Shown here: positions 45,212-58,429 of the stretch, one piece after another
Position numbering within the stretch: the stretch's first letter is position 1
Layout of the letters: each line of letters opens with the position of its first letter
From: Saccopteryx bilineata
Lineage: Eukaryota > Chordata > Mammalia > Chiroptera > Emballonuridae
Reading direction: 5' to 3'
Assembly (NCBI RefSeq): GCF_036850765.1
Contig: NC_089490.1
Location: 291,010,982 to 291,074,981, forward strand
Length of the DNA stretch: 64,000 bases
Translations under genes and position numbers: made by a program
Notes under the pieces: model-generated
Seen by the model: only the letters and a program-made list of their open reading frames with translations
Database searches by the model: none
What the model was told of the DNA's origin: nothing

Positions 45212-45639
45212 TTTTTTTTTTTGTATTTTTCTGAAGCTAGAAACCAGGAGAGACAGTCAGACAGACTCCCGCATGCGCCCGACCGGGATCCACCCAGCAA
45301 GCCCACCAGGGGTCGACGCTCTGCCCACCAGAGGTCGACGCTCTGCCCACCAGGGGGTGACGCTCTTCCCCCCCCCCCCCCCCGGGGCATCGCTCTGTTG
45401 CGACCAGAGCCACTCTAGCGCCTGGGGCAGAGGCCAATGAGCCATCCCCAGCGCCCGGTCCATCTTTGCTCCAATGGAGCCTCAGCTGCAGGAGGGGAAG
45501 AGAGAGACAGAGAGGAAGGAGAGGGGGAGGGGTGGAGAAACAGATGGGCGCTTCTCCTTGTGTGCCCTGGCCGGGAATTGAACCCAGGACTTCTGCACGC
45601 CAGGCCGACGCTCTACCACTGAGCCAACCGGCTAGGGCC
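45212..45639 (-). mobile_element. Young tRNA-derived SINE (long family) with internal duplications
   Basis: Perfect 15-bp TSD tacaatggacttttt at 45197-45211 and 45640-45654. On the minus strand: box A 'ggctcagtggtagagcgt', box B 'gggttcaattcc', then the body. It has two or three tandem copies of a 20-22-bp 'cgacgctctgcccaccagag' unit (45313-45365) and a 15-base C run at 45369-45383, both absent from the copy at 61261. Box sequences are well preserved. Confidence 0.95.
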
Positions 45640-45654
45640 TACAATGGACTTTTT

Positions 45655-48600
45655 ATTCAACACTCTTTTCTTCTTCTATTCCTCGTTCTTCTTATTATCA
45701 TTTTATTTGCTTTTAAAGTATGCTCTGGGTAGGATTTTTGGTCTATTAATGTTACTTTATCATAGTTGCGATTGGAAATCTCTATTAGGATTTTTTGCCA
45801 CCCAAATTAAAATCTTAAATTATTTCAAGAAGAAGCAAATGGTCAGTATTTCCGGTCGAAGCTAAAATATTAACAAGCTGACTGAGGTGTCAATTAAATA
45901 ATGTGTGATGGTCGTCACTGTCTTTAGTAATTTCTGAAGATGTCAAGTGTGAAGTGGTTTGAGACAAAACAATGTCATAGTGCATTCTTAAATGTTTGAA
46001 ATGATTCTAATAACTCATGGAATTCATTCTGCATTCTAGTAACTGAAAGAAAGTACATACAGAGAATGATGATAAGTATCTTGGGCATAAGTACATAAGT
46101 AACTTCTTTCTCCATTGTTCACTTATTTCCATTTAAGTTTTCATGAGTGATTAAATCTAACAAATGAGTTTAGAAGGTAAAATAAGCATAAGCTAACAAA
46201 TATACAGAGCATGTAGAGGACTACAGTATCTGTAAGACAACAATGAATATGCATGTACCTGATTTTAGATAAGTTAAAATGTGAAATGATACAGGCATTA
46301 GAAACAAAATTAGTTATGTATTCTACTTTCCTTAATGTAAGCTTCATCAAGATTCAAGGTCTTAATCTTCTATTCTATTTGTTATTTGTTCTTATTTCTC
46401 AGTTGTTTCAAGACCTAAATAAAGATAAGTGGTGATATTTATTTCTCTTCATTCACATCCCAATAATTATGTTACAAATTGTATCCCTTCAACTAAATAT
46501 AGACAAAAAGCCATAGCATCATTATATGTTGTGAGCCAATAAAATCAGATTTGTTTCCGAATGTTCCTTCTGTCTTGGAGCAAGAGAGAGGGAAAAAAAT
46601 AATAATAGTAACATTGTTCATATTTCCATTAAGGTAATTGTTTGTTGATCTAAAAATGCTACATTAATCTTGAAAATAATAAATTGGGCTCTGTGAAATA
46701 AACTTGGTGAGTAGTTACAGAAGTGAAGCAATAGGCAGTATATTGCTTAAGATCCTGTAAAGCATAAAAAACTATCTGAAATTATAAAACATAACATTCT
46801 AGGCTATTATAATATATAGCATATAAATTAAAAACCATTGCGCCTTTCTGACTCAGATTGTTAAAATTTAGTGAAAGCAACCGTTTATAAATTCCAGAAT
46901 AACTTCAAGCAACCTAATTTGCTTTGGGCATGAAAAATATTTTACAGATGCTATTTTATCCTGTTACCTAAGAAACTACTTGCATCTATCACATTTCTCT
47001 GGGACCTATTTTCCCCTTTAAAAAACTCACATTTAGCCTTCTGTACCCCGAAACTATGTTATTACTACCTCAGGGACAGGTTGGTTAGATTCTATAAATG
47101 CTTCCTATAAATTTCACCTATAATGACAGCATTGTCTAAGCAACAACAAATGCCAAAAGCACTTGTAGCTCATGTTCAGTGTTGTTTGGCCAGATTCCTC
47201 GGGCTGTTGCTACCACTCTACTGTAATCTCTTCAGCTGGAATGATGTTTTAGAATTTACAAGCTATCAAGGGACATGAATCATATTCAACTCTGGCTTAT
47301 GCCACATTTTTAAGTGTGCTAGTCCTTGATCTTTTCATGACTCTAAACCAGTCAGCACTTAACCAGCATGGCATTTTTACTCCTCCCCTTCACTCTGAAA
47401 ATATAGATTCAGTTGAGTATCTGCCAAGCCTTCTTCCCTTTCACATTCATCATCTCCATGGACCCTCTATCCATACTGTATATAAAAAATGTATTGTTAA
47501 AAAAATGACACTAATTTATAAGGAAATAATAGTGCAACTTCTCTGAATTGGTGTCTGTTAGTTACATACTCAACAATTTTGGCGCCTAATGTAAAGATTT
47601 GCTTACAGTAATTGTCTACTAGACTTTTTATGGAATAATTGATTTAACAGTCCAATTTTAATAAAATATAGATGGCCACAATATGTTTTGCTTGCTAATC
47701 ATACCTTTTGTGAAGAAATCAAGAAAATGGTAGGCAATTGTGAAAGGGGGAAATCTTATAATGTGAAACACAATTAAATCTTCTTAGTGTTTTTCTCTAA
47801 ATACTCACATTAAAATATATAATTTAAATTCTATATTCTTATGTCTGAGTTTTGTTTGGTTTCTATTTTGTGTTTCTGTGCCTTTAAAACTCATGAGTCA
47901 CTACTTAAGAGGCAGAACGGTTCTGATGTTGAAAAGTTTATTAAATAAATTTGAGTACTTGTTTCTTATTTTAATTATAATTTTATCCTTGAATTTTATA
48001 TTTGAGATATAATTTATGCCTTTGAAAACATATATGGTAACAAGTTATCTGCGTTTTATGAAATTATGTTGAAATAGGTTATCATTAACTTCACAGAAAA
48101 AAATACACTTTAAATATGGCTTTTAAGATTATTATTGCTTTTACTTTTCACTATGTTAAAATATCATATATATGGCTCAAGTTGTTCATGGTCATTCTCA
48201 CACAGATACCAGGAATAATAGGCAACCATTTGGTTTCAGCTTTTAATTAGCAGTAGGCCCTGAAAAACATGCCCAATAAGAATACTGAAATAAATAATGC
48301 AAGAGATCAGGTGATTTGTTATATATCCTCTGGGAGAGGGAAAGTTAGCTCAATCAGTAGTTTTATTTTGTTTAACCTATTTGAAGTTTCTGATAGCATT
48401 GTCTTAAAAACTCTAATAATAATTGGAAAATTAGTAGAAATAAACTACTATCAAGGTAACTGATATGAGCATTATCTAATGACCCAATATGAGCATTTAG
48501 CAATTCAGGAGAGACTAAAATGTGCATAGGTTGAAAGATCATTAACTCTGAAACAGGATTTTTCTTTTCATTTGGCATGGATGTCATTTCCATCTCGAAC

Positions 48601-49599
48601 TCTGAAGCAATGCTGTTCAGTGAAGGCCACTTTGCCCTTGAGTGCTTTACTCTTGAGTACTGAGTGTTTTATTCCTCTATTAGAGCATATACTTTATTCT
48701 ACCATTTGAATTAATCAAAAAAAAGTTTACTGCTAGTGTATAATTTGTATAGCCCTATTGATGCCTATGTAACAGTCTTTTATATCACTAAAGGCAGTAT
48801 TTGTTGTTCATTTTGTGGTTTCTTTATTCATGAATTTTGCTTCCATTGCCTCCAGGAATGTTTGTTTCTAAATCTGCTGCCTGTACACTTAGCTTGCTTT
48901 TGATCTCTTGCATCATTAATAACTCAGCCTTTCTAAACCAGTGGGTCACTAAATTGCATTTATTTTCTCTCTAAATAAAAAATACATATACAGGTATAAC
49001 ATTTTATACTTTCTCATCATTTATTGCTTTTTCATCCCTGTTTCAAAAGTATGCTAAAGTAATTAATATTTTTCAAAATCTTAACATGTCCCCTCAAAGA
49101 TAAAGAAATGAGTATGTGAAACTACATAACACCTAGCAACTTTTAATAAAATGAATTAAATTTTATAATAATAATAATCATACAAAATATCAGGGAAATA
49201 AAACTTCAAATTCATAATATTTTTGGTATTACATTTATCAGTAGGTCTAAACCTGGTGTATGGTATTAGACACCCTGTTTAGTGGCATTCCAGATGAACA
49301 GTGATTCCTATTCATAAATGAGAATATATTTTCTAAAAAGGCTGTAATGATATTTTACATCCATCTGCAGGAGAATAATATTTTCTTTACACTTCAGTCT
49401 ATTAAAGAGTGCTCTCTAAAACTTTTCATAAACTGACACATAACAATATATTAATATGAATATATTTAGTTAATAATATTATCAATATTTTTGGCAATTT
49501 GTCCTTATTTTTTAATATTTGTTTCTATCCCATTTTATACATTTTTATTCTTAGTTTACAAAACCTCTATTTTAGGAATCTAAGTTTCTAATTTAAAAT
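45655..49599. other. Unique AT-rich DNA
   Basis: Nearly 4 kb with no supported gene or named repeat. 46830-47300 is slightly less AT-rich. Confidence 0.45.
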
Positions 49600-51860
49600 G
49601 TTGCAGATATTTCATATACATGCAAATTTATACAGAAAAATCTGTTAAATTTTGTCTTCACATCTAGATCTTTGTCTTTAAACTCATAAAAAAGCAAGCC
49701 ACTGTTAATATATCCTTCTATACATTTTATAATATTTTTGAAGGAATTTTGTCATATTTTTTATTTTTTTAAACCTTTAGAAATTCATTTGAGATGGTTT
49801 GAGATTAGACTAAACTTATTCCTTCCCATGTGGATAGACTTCTATGTTAAAACTGTTGAAATACTAGAAATGGCAGATTCTTAATGGATCTCATGTCTAT
49901 ACATACATATATCTACTCTATATTTCTAATTCTGGCTAATCAGCATATTTGTTTTTTTTTTATTCCTGTTTTACCAATTTTTTAAAATTTAAGCCTACAA
50001 ATATTTAATTTCATGCTGAGAAAGTATGGTGTGAATTTCAATAATTGTTTGGTTTCTCTCCTTCAATTGTTTTAGCCCTGCCTAATCAATAGAGTTCTTA
50101 TTAACCTTAGCTCCTTTAACATTTAGGTACATCTCTCCAATTTTTTTAAAGCATTTTTGCTTTCTGAAACAAGTTATCCCAGTACTATTCTCAGAACAAG
50201 CGTGTCTACTTGAATACAATCTACGTGTTCATTAAAGACCTTGCATTCTGCCAAATCATCATGGACTATCAAAAGGCTATGGGGAGAATGACCAAAACTT
50301 GTAGCTATGTAGGCACAGCACTAACAAAATCAGTAACTAACATCTTGAGAACTAACTTGCATAGACCAGGAAAGGAGTACATGTTGTCTGGAGACTACCT
50401 CAAGGAATATTAACATTGCAGAAAAATATCAGAGAAGGAACTTTGGATTGTGGGAGGCACAGTAGCAATACACAGGGAAATGGGGCTCTGAGCACTAGAA
50501 TTAGCAACACCTACCTTGAGCCTAGAACTTTTCCAGGCTGTGATTGGGTCTTTCTAGCATAAATCTTAGTACAGGGACTCATTTTCAATTTTCCAGAAAC
50601 AGAGCTGAAGGGACCCTTGACTATAGGTTCAATCAAAGCATTTACTACTTTTTTGATGAGTGTTAAAAGTATTTTCGCACTATTTTGGGACTCTTTCTTA
50701 TAGCTATTTTTCCCTCATTATTCATGGTGTATGAAAGAATGGGTTACACTGGTTATTTCAGAAATAAATTCCCTGCAAAAGGACAGAATCAGATACTCTG
50801 ACATAGTTGTTAGTTTTCTTTTAAATTAAAAAATAATGTTAAAGATCAAAACCTAGAAACTCACACTAAACTTTTTGAAAATCTAGATACTTATAGTAAA
50901 TAGTTTGAAAGGGCCATCTAAAGAACTGCTGTCATTTAATTGTGACAAAACCTTATTTTAAAATGTCTACCTTCTGACCTGTGGTGGCGCAGTGGATAAA
51001 ACGTCGACCTGGAACATTGAGGTTGCCGGTTCAAAACCCTGGGCTTGCCTGGTCTAGGCACATATGGGAGTTGATGCTTCCTGCTCCTCCCTCCCCCTTC
51101 TCTCTCTCTCTCTCTCACTCTCTCTCCTCTCTAAAAATTAATAAAGAAAACAAAAATTAAAATGTCTACCTTTAGTTTATATTAATACTGTTGATTTTAA
51201 CTCACATTTCCAAATATTTCAATATTTCACAAAAAATCCTAGTTAATTTTCTCTACATCATGCCCATTTCTATGTTTCATTTCTTACTTAAATTGGAATT
51301 ATATCTCATTCTCTTTTATAACTTTCAAAGTTCTTATTGACCAAGACAAAATATCTCTAACACACAGAAAAAATAATAATAAATATTGTTGATAAGTTGT
51401 TCTAATGATAAATTACCCTACGTTCCAGGAACAAACCCTATTTTTCCTGATTCATCTTGACTTAAGTACTACTGCATAGTTTGATTTTCTAATATTTTAT
51501 TTGTATTTTGACATATATTCAAAATAAAATTTATCTGTTGTGTTCTTTGTGCTGAGTTATGCTAGCTTTGTAGGACAACTGGATAATTTTTTAATACTTT
51601 CTATTTTATGAAACATTTTGAATTAAATTGAAACTGTTCCTATGTCAATTTTGTTAACTTATGTTTACTTTAAAAGCTTCCATTTGCTTAGTTTTTAAAA
51701 TGCAGTTGTCCAAAGTTGCACATCATAATCTTTTACATGGTTTTATTATCTTTCATAACTGTGACTCTATGTTAACTATTTTTTTATCTCTTTAATTAGT
51801 CAGGCATAGTATCTTACATTAAAAATAGAAAAATATTAATCATTGGGTTATATTTTAATT
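49600..51860 (-). repeat. Possible ancient L1 ORF2 remnant, broken
   Basis: 51390-51660 follows the antisense L1 RT region in layout (an 'attaccctacgttccaggaac', then 'gatttgctaata'-like and 'ctagctttgtaggac' stretches). 49750-49950 also resembles antisense ORF2. The stretch 50190-50660 between them is unidentified, and a SINE lies at 50974-51156. Diverged; the extent is a guess. Confidence 0.35.
50974..51156 (+). mobile_element. Rhin-1-like SINE
   Basis: Head 'tgacctgtggtggcgcagtg', box B 'ggttcaaaac', CT-rich part and 'ctctaaaaattaataaag' tail. Perfect 16-bp TSD ttaaaatgtctacctt at 50958-50973 and 51157-51172. Slightly truncated at the 5' end. Confidence 0.93.
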
Positions 51861-52467
51861 ATGTTAATTTATATATTTTGATGTAATATTATTCAAAAAA
51901 GAGAAAAATATCTAAATAAAAATGTAAAATCCAGGTAAATAATATTTATCTAATACAAACAACAAATTGTATATAAACACAATTAAGGAAGATAGGTAAT
52001 AGTCCTAGATATGCATGCCCTTGAGTAGTTTACTTAGTTCATTTTCTCTGACTTACATTATGTTTGTCATTATAATTTGGACCTCAGTAATACAACTTAA
52101 AATGGAAAATTACTCCTGGGAAATGTACATGTGTGTGTGCGTGTGTGCACGCATATTTGCATATCTTTGTGTTCATCTTTTACAAATGACTACTCTTAGA
52201 AACAAGTAATAAAATATAATAGAAAGACTTTTATCTATTATAGCCATTTGTTTTGAAATATGTATATGAAATCCTTCAGAGTTCTGACACAATTTTCCCT
52301 CTTAATAAACGGTTTTATACTCAAGTATCCAAATCTCATTATCTCTGTCAATATAAACAGGGGTACATCCCCAATGAGAAATCTTCTTAGAATTTTCCCA
52401 TTTGATTAACACTTCACATTTTCCTATTTGAGTAAATACTTTAAATTGAATGAAAAACTCCAATGAG

Positions 52468-52687
52468 GCCTGACCTGTGGTGGCGCAGTGGATAAAGCGT
52501 CGACCTGGAAATGCTGAGGTCGCCGGTTCAAAACCTTGGGCTTGCCTGGTCAAGGCACATATGGGAGTTGATGCTTCCAGCTCCTCCCCCTTCTCTCTCT
52601 CTCTCTTTCTCTTCTCTCTCTCTCCTCTCTAAAAATGAATAAATAAAATAAAAAAAAACTAAAATTAAAAAAATATATCTTAAAAAA
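52468..52687 (+). mobile_element. Rhin-1-like SINE, young
   Basis: Full head 'gcctgacctgtggtggcgca', same body as 4223, long A-rich tail. Perfect 15-bp TSD aaaaactccaatgag at 52453-52467 and 52688-52702. Confidence 0.95.
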
Positions 52688-52702
52688 AAAAACTCCAATG
52701 AG

Positions 52703-55466
52703 CTCATTTTTTGCAAAAAAAAAAAAAAAATTAACTCTGTCTTGAGTGCCAGACACTTATCTTGCCAGACACCTATCTTTGTTAAACTTTGAATTTAATC
52801 TCTCAAATATAATTCCCTTTGAATGGCACTATACTTATAAAATTTCCAAATTCTTCTGTAAAATAAAAATGAAAGGAAATGAAGCATTTGTAATTGTTCA
52901 AATTCCTCAAATACAGAACAACTTTCAAATAATTTTTGAATAAATGAATATAATTAATTAATCTTATCTGCCTGTAATAATGTAGGTATATACTCTTTTA
53001 AAGGATTGTTGACACAAAGCTGTGATACAGAGCTACTGAAAACTATTTATCATTGTCCAAATCAGTTCTAATCTAGATAATATACACTCAAATAGGTCTA
53101 ATGTATCTATAGTATTACAAGTGATGTGCCAAACCTTATGGCATAATGGTTTATACACTCGTTTGAAATAGGAAAGACCTAGTTTTGTCATTTACTACCT
53201 CTGAGGCTATAAGAAAAGTAAATTCCTCATACAGATGGGGCTGTGTGTGCAACAGTCCCAACATAATCTCCATCTTTCCAGAGAGTCTACCTTCATCTAT
53301 AATTAGCCATGACATGTTCCCTTAGTTCCTTCATCTATAAATAAAAATAATTATTATAGTATTAACTTTCTTAAAAGCTTGTGGAAAATAATATATGCCC
53401 ATAATAAACATGGAAAGCCTGATAATTATTCTTATATTTTACAAAAATTGGGCAAGACAAGAATGCTTATAGTTCAATCTCAAGTGATAAAAAATATTAT
53501 TCATCTTTTCTTTAACATCTTTAAAAACAAGAAAGTAGAGTTTACAAGAAATATATGTGATTACTCATCATTATAAATAGACAGAAAAAGCTCTTATATT
53601 ATTCTGATAATAAACTTAAGATATTTTAATTAATTGGAGATTACTTCAGTTATGTAAGAGTTTATTCTGCAATCCTTTCTTATTGCTCTACAGGTATCAG
53701 GGTAGAAGGTACTTCTTATATGAAATATTCTGTTAATATAGATGGCCCTTATACTTTGTCTTGTTATTTCCCAAGAATATATTTAGATGTTTTGTATATT
53801 CTTGGGGTTCCAATTCAGAATTCATTCACACGTTTTAGCAAAACTGTATCTTGTGTTGATAAAATTGTTTTACTTGGCCAGAGACATCAATCTGTTCATC
53901 TCCAGAGGTGATCTTCTCATCTGAAAGAAAATTGATAAAGTTTCTCAACTTTTATAATAGATGTCAAAATTATTAAAATCAACACAGGCCACTGTTGTCA
54001 AGCTCTTGTGCATGTTTAAGCTTGAACTGGCTGTTAATACAGTTCTTTTTTGAAGTCTGCAGAAAAACAGCCTTCAAGGGAGATAGTTTAATGGTTGTTC
54101 TGTTTGTACATTCTGTCATGTTTTCTGATTGCTATTAATATTGATCAAAAACCATGTAAATCCAGTCAATAAAATAAATTCAATAAATTGAATTTTGGGT
54201 CAGAATTGTTGTACTCAAACACTTATGTTTTCTATGAAGTCATCATTAAGATATGACCCTTAAGGTTACTCAAGTTTTTTTGTAAAAACCATGAAGTGAG
54301 TGTCTTTTAAAATGAAATGTATTTATCTTTCAGAGAAATCAGTGTGTTCTGAAGTGTACATAGAATGTCAAAATTATAGCACTTCACTTTTTGACAGATT
54401 AGACAGCTCAAAGATCATGATTTATTACAGTTAAAAAATAGCTTCGATAATTTCAAAGTTTGATCTTTTTACAGTTTAATTTTTCCCTATTCATTAATTT
54501 GCATGCTGCCATAAATCTCTTTGGAAAAAAAATAAGGCTTAAAAACAGACAACTGGAGCTTTAAAATAAACTAATGACTTTATATTACATTAATTCTATA
54601 TTTGATTAATATTTTATAATTTATATGTCACTAATTACTATATAAAATATAGTAATTAATTTATGACTTGATAATCTATTACAAAAATAAAATAATAAAC
54701 ATGATGATAACAAAACGTTTTTAAAAACAATATTCCTATGGTATTGCAGACAAGATTATCAAAGAATTTATCCATTAATTTAAAAAATTACATTTGAATA
54801 TTTCTTTGTATGTCAATAATAGGCATAACTCTGAGAAACTAAATGTTTTACCTACTAAATAAATATATTATTATTTAAGTATTATGTTGTTTTTAAAATT
54901 CACCATAAGTTATAGCTTATGACTTTTTATAAATGTTTTATTTGAATTTATAAATATTGTTTTTTTGTTAATGTAAGCTGAAATATATACTTCCTTTTCT
55001 TAGTTGCAATAGTACTAGAAAATATCTTTCCAGATATATTCTTATGGATAAATACTTGTTTCTTTATCCTGAAATATCTCATTTTATTTATTTTAAGCTT
55101 TTTTTATATTGCACTTTATTATCATTTTAAGTGTTTCTAATTTTAAAATAATGGATATAATACTTTGTCGACAGTAAGTTTCTCTATAGACATTTAACTA
55201 AAAATGAACACAGGCAGCAGTGACATAGAGCTATTTTATAACATCCAACCTCATGTATAATAGCTGAAAATATATAATGCGTGAGGTAAGTGAGAGAAAG
55301 TCTAAAGAGCAAGAATAGATGTTTGGCAAACTAAGAAATTTAAGATTCTGGCAAGAAACACATACATGCAAAGCATAACTGTAGGAAGCTATCCAATAGA
55401 GAAATCAGAAAATAACAGTGTCTTGGATATAAATGGAAAAGACAGCTTTAAGAAAGCAGTGGCACC
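52703..55466. other. Unique AT-rich DNA
   Basis: No gene or named repeat. 53960-54130 and 54480-54530 are more complex than their surroundings; the latter contains the octamer-like atttgcat. Confidence 0.45.
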
Positions 55467-55500
55467 TGACCTGTGGTGGTGCAGTGAACAAAGCATCAAT
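55467..55500 (+). mobile_element. Head fragment of a Rhin-1-like SINE
   Basis: 'acctgacctgtggtggtgca' then 'gtgaacaaagcatcaa', after which similarity stops. No body or tail. Confidence 0.6.
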
Positions 55501-55574
55501 TGGGAATATCTTCCACAACACTTGTTTCTATCTCCAGGATGTCTTTCTTTTTCATTCATCCTCCTTAGCCAGTT

Positions 55575-56400
55575 TTTAAATTTATTTTTATTTATTTATT
55601 TATTTATTTAACTACAGTGGATATTCAATATTATTTTACCTTAGTTTCAGTTGTATATAATAATAGTGGTTAGACATTTACATAATTTACAAAGTGATAA
55701 CCCCTATAAAGTATAGTACCCACCTGGTACCACACACAGAAATTACAATATTATTGACTATATTCTCTATGTTTCACTGTCCCTGTGACCAATTTGTGAG
55801 TAGCAATTTGTACTTAATATTTTCAACATTTTCAACCAGCACCCCAACCCCTCCTATCTGGCAACCATCAATTTGTTCTCTATATCTGTGAATTTGTTCT
55901 GTGTTGTTTGTTAATTTAGTTTGTTATATAGATTCTACATATAAGTAAAAACATATGGTATTTATCTTTTTATGTCTCACTTATTTCACTTAGCATAATA
56001 ATCTCTAGGTCCTCCTATATTGTCACAAATAATAGACATTTCTTCAAAGACGGAATTCAGATGGCCAATAGACATGAAAAGATGCTCAACACCACCAATC
56101 ATTAGAGAAATGGATCATGGGTGAGAATGGAAATTGGTGTAGCCACTATGGAAATAGTATAGACTTTCCTCAAAAAATTAAAATAAAACTACTTTATGAC
56201 CCAGAAAATCTACTTCTGGGTACTTATCAAAAATAATACAAAACATCATTTTGAAAAGATATATGCACCACTATGTTCACTGTGGCATCATTTACAATAG
56301 TTAAGTTATAGAAACCACCTAAGTGGCCATCAAGAGATGATTGGATAGAGAAGGTGTGGTGCATATATACAATGGAATACTACTCAACCATATAAAAGAT
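55575..56400 (-). mobile_element. Old L1 with 5' inversion
   Basis: A (TTTA)n tract (55575-55611) is the 3' tail in antisense. 55612-56034 is an older L1 3' UTR on the minus strand ('cacaaataat' at the end). At about 56035 it switches to plus-strand ORF2 C-terminus ('cagatggccaatagacatga', 'ggaatactactcaaccat') to about 56400. The two parts are adjacent in the L1 map, as expected from twin priming. Confidence 0.78.
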
Positions 56401-56827
56401 AAAATCTTTTTAGCCACTGTTAATGAGAAAATTAAAGAGGTTTTGTTTTTTTTGTTTGTTTGGGTTTTTTTTGTTTGTTTGTTTTTAGCAATTTGCAACC
56501 TGAATACAGAAGTTTAGCCTCAGAAGTAAAACATTTGAAAGTCATTATTTCTGTTATTCCATTTGACTCAGTCTGTTGAAAAGACAACACTTTCAAACCT
56601 TTTGTGAATTTCTTTGCAAACAATTTAAATCAATACCATGTAATAAATTCATAGTTATAATTTTGCCTGAGACATTTATCATTACACATTTAATTATGAT
56701 TATTTGAGATGTGTCATACTTCTGTGGGGCTCAAACTGGGAGAACATTCAACATGGACTTCAAAAGCTTTTCCCAGTTGCCTTCATTTCCAACAAAATTT
56801 ATGCTCTAACTAATCTACACTGAAGTT

Positions 56828-57168
56828 AGAAAGGGGGAAGCAGTCAGAGAGACTCCCACATATGCTTGAACAGGATCCACCTGGCATGCCCACCAGGGGG
56901 CGATGCTCTGCCCATCTGGGGCATTACTCCGCTGCAGCAGGAGCCATTCTAGTGCCTAACGTGGAGGCCATGCAGCTGTCCTCAACGCCAGGGCCAACCT
57001 TGCTCCAATGGAACCTTGGCTGCGGGAGGGGAAGAGACAGAGAAAAAGGGGAGGGGGAAGAATAGTGAAGCAAATGGGCACTTCTCTTGTGTGCCCTGGC
57101 TGAGAATCAAACCCGGGACTTCCACACACTGGACCAACACTCTACCACTCAGCCAACTGGCCAGGGCC
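56828..57168 (-). mobile_element. tRNA-derived SINE (long family)
   Basis: Minus-strand copy with head 'ggccctggccagttggctga', degenerate box B, body with 'cagagcatcgccccctggtg', no clear A-tail at 56828. No convincing TSD. Confidence 0.85.
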
Positions 57169-57464
57169 AACAATTTTCTAAACAATATATATTGAGGCTT
57201 ATGGTTGGTACTCTTACATAAATTGATTCATCTTCCTTAACTGATTTTACCTCTTACCTGTACTTCAATTACTTATTTAACTTTTTCTGAAGGACTTCAT
57301 CATACTTTGTCACTGTTGACAACCTCCCTCCATTTTGCACTGTTGGTGGGAATAAAAATTGGTTCAGCCACTATAAAAAATTGTGGAGATTCCTCAAAAA
57401 TTTAAAAATACAACTACCATAGACTCTAGTAATCACACTTTTTGGTATATATCTAAAGAAAATG

Positions 57465-57510
57465 AAATGTATGTATGTATGTATGTATCTATCTATCTAT
57501 TTATCTATCA
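57465..57510. repeat. (ATGT)n/(ATCT)n microsatellite
   Basis: Tetranucleotide run 'atgtatgtatgtatgtat' then 'ctatctatctat'. Confidence 0.9.
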
Positions 57511-57605
57511 GTATCACCATACACACAGACACATTGAGATATTTATTACTCAACCATGAAAAAGAAGAAATAATTTCTGCATTTTACAACATGGACAGAC
57601 TAGAG

Positions 57606-57938
57606 CAGGGGTCCCCAAACTACAGCCCGCGGGCTGCATGCGCCCCCCCGAGGCCATTTATCCGGCCCCCACTGCACTTCTGGAAGGGGCACCTCTTTCA
57701 CTGGTGGTCAGTGAGAGGAGCATAGTTCCCATTGAAATACTGGTCAGTTTGTTGATTTAAATTTACTTGTTCTTTATTTTAAATATTGTATTTATTCCTG
57801 TTTTGTTTTTTTTACTTTAAAATAAGATATGTGCAGTGTACGTAGGGATTTGTTCATAGTTTTTTTTTATAGTCCGGCCCTCCAACAGTCTGAGGGACAG
57901 TGAACTGGCCCCCTGTGTAAAAAGTTTGGGGACCCCTG
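57606..57938. mobile_element. Non-autonomous hAT element, 333 bp
   Basis: Perfect 8-bp TSD gactagag at 57598-57605 and 57939-57946. Perfect inverted ends: caggggtccccaaact on the left, agtttggggacccctg on the right. Subterminal 'cagcccgcgggctg' on the left and 'agtccggccctcc' on the right. No coding capacity. Inserted into the old L1 3' end. Confidence 0.96.
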
Positions 57939-58390
57939 GACTAGAGAGTTTGACAGGTAAGGTAAGTTAGGCAGAGAAAGAAAAATATTGTATGAACTCA
58001 CTTAAAAATGTAATGTCAAAAGGCTGAACCTATAACTAGAATATAGAATAGTATTTATCAGGGTCTGAGGGATAGGAGGAATTGGGAAAAGGTGGTTTAA
58101 GAGTAAAGCTTATGACTAATAGATAATGAAGTTCTAAAGATTTAATGCATAGCATAGTAAGTAATATACTCCAGGATATTATATTACAATTTTTAAAGTT
58201 GTTAAGAGAATAGATATTAATTATTCTCACAGAAAACACACAAGTTAATTATGTGTCATGATAGAGATGTTAGCTCAAGTTATGGTGGTAACCATAGCAA
58301 TACATAAATGTATCAAATAAATACATTTATCATATAAACTTATAAAACATTTTATATCAATATTATCTTAATAATAATAAAAATTTGGAG

Positions 58391-58429
58391 CGATAAAAAC
58401 TTTGAAAACATTTTGTTAATAGCTAATGT
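58391..58429. other. Short spacer
   Basis: A/T-rich junction between the L1 tail and an LTR-like fragment. Confidence 0.3.

Larger units (their letters stand above)
57339..58390 (+). mobile_element. Old L1 3' end, plus strand
   Basis: Starts with 'cactgttggtgggaataaaa' (late ORF2), continues through 'attactcaaccatgaaaaag' and, after the hAT element, an older-type 3' UTR ('gttgttaagagaatagat', 'tatggtggtaaccatagcaa'), ending in 'ataataataaaaa'. It contains a (GTAT)/(CTAT) tract at 57465-57510. Confidence 0.75.

Noticed and set aside
45212..45639. tRNA gene (box A and box B are well preserved)
   Set aside because: It is the head of a repeated SINE with A-tail and TSD. The tRNA fold is not maintained past box B.
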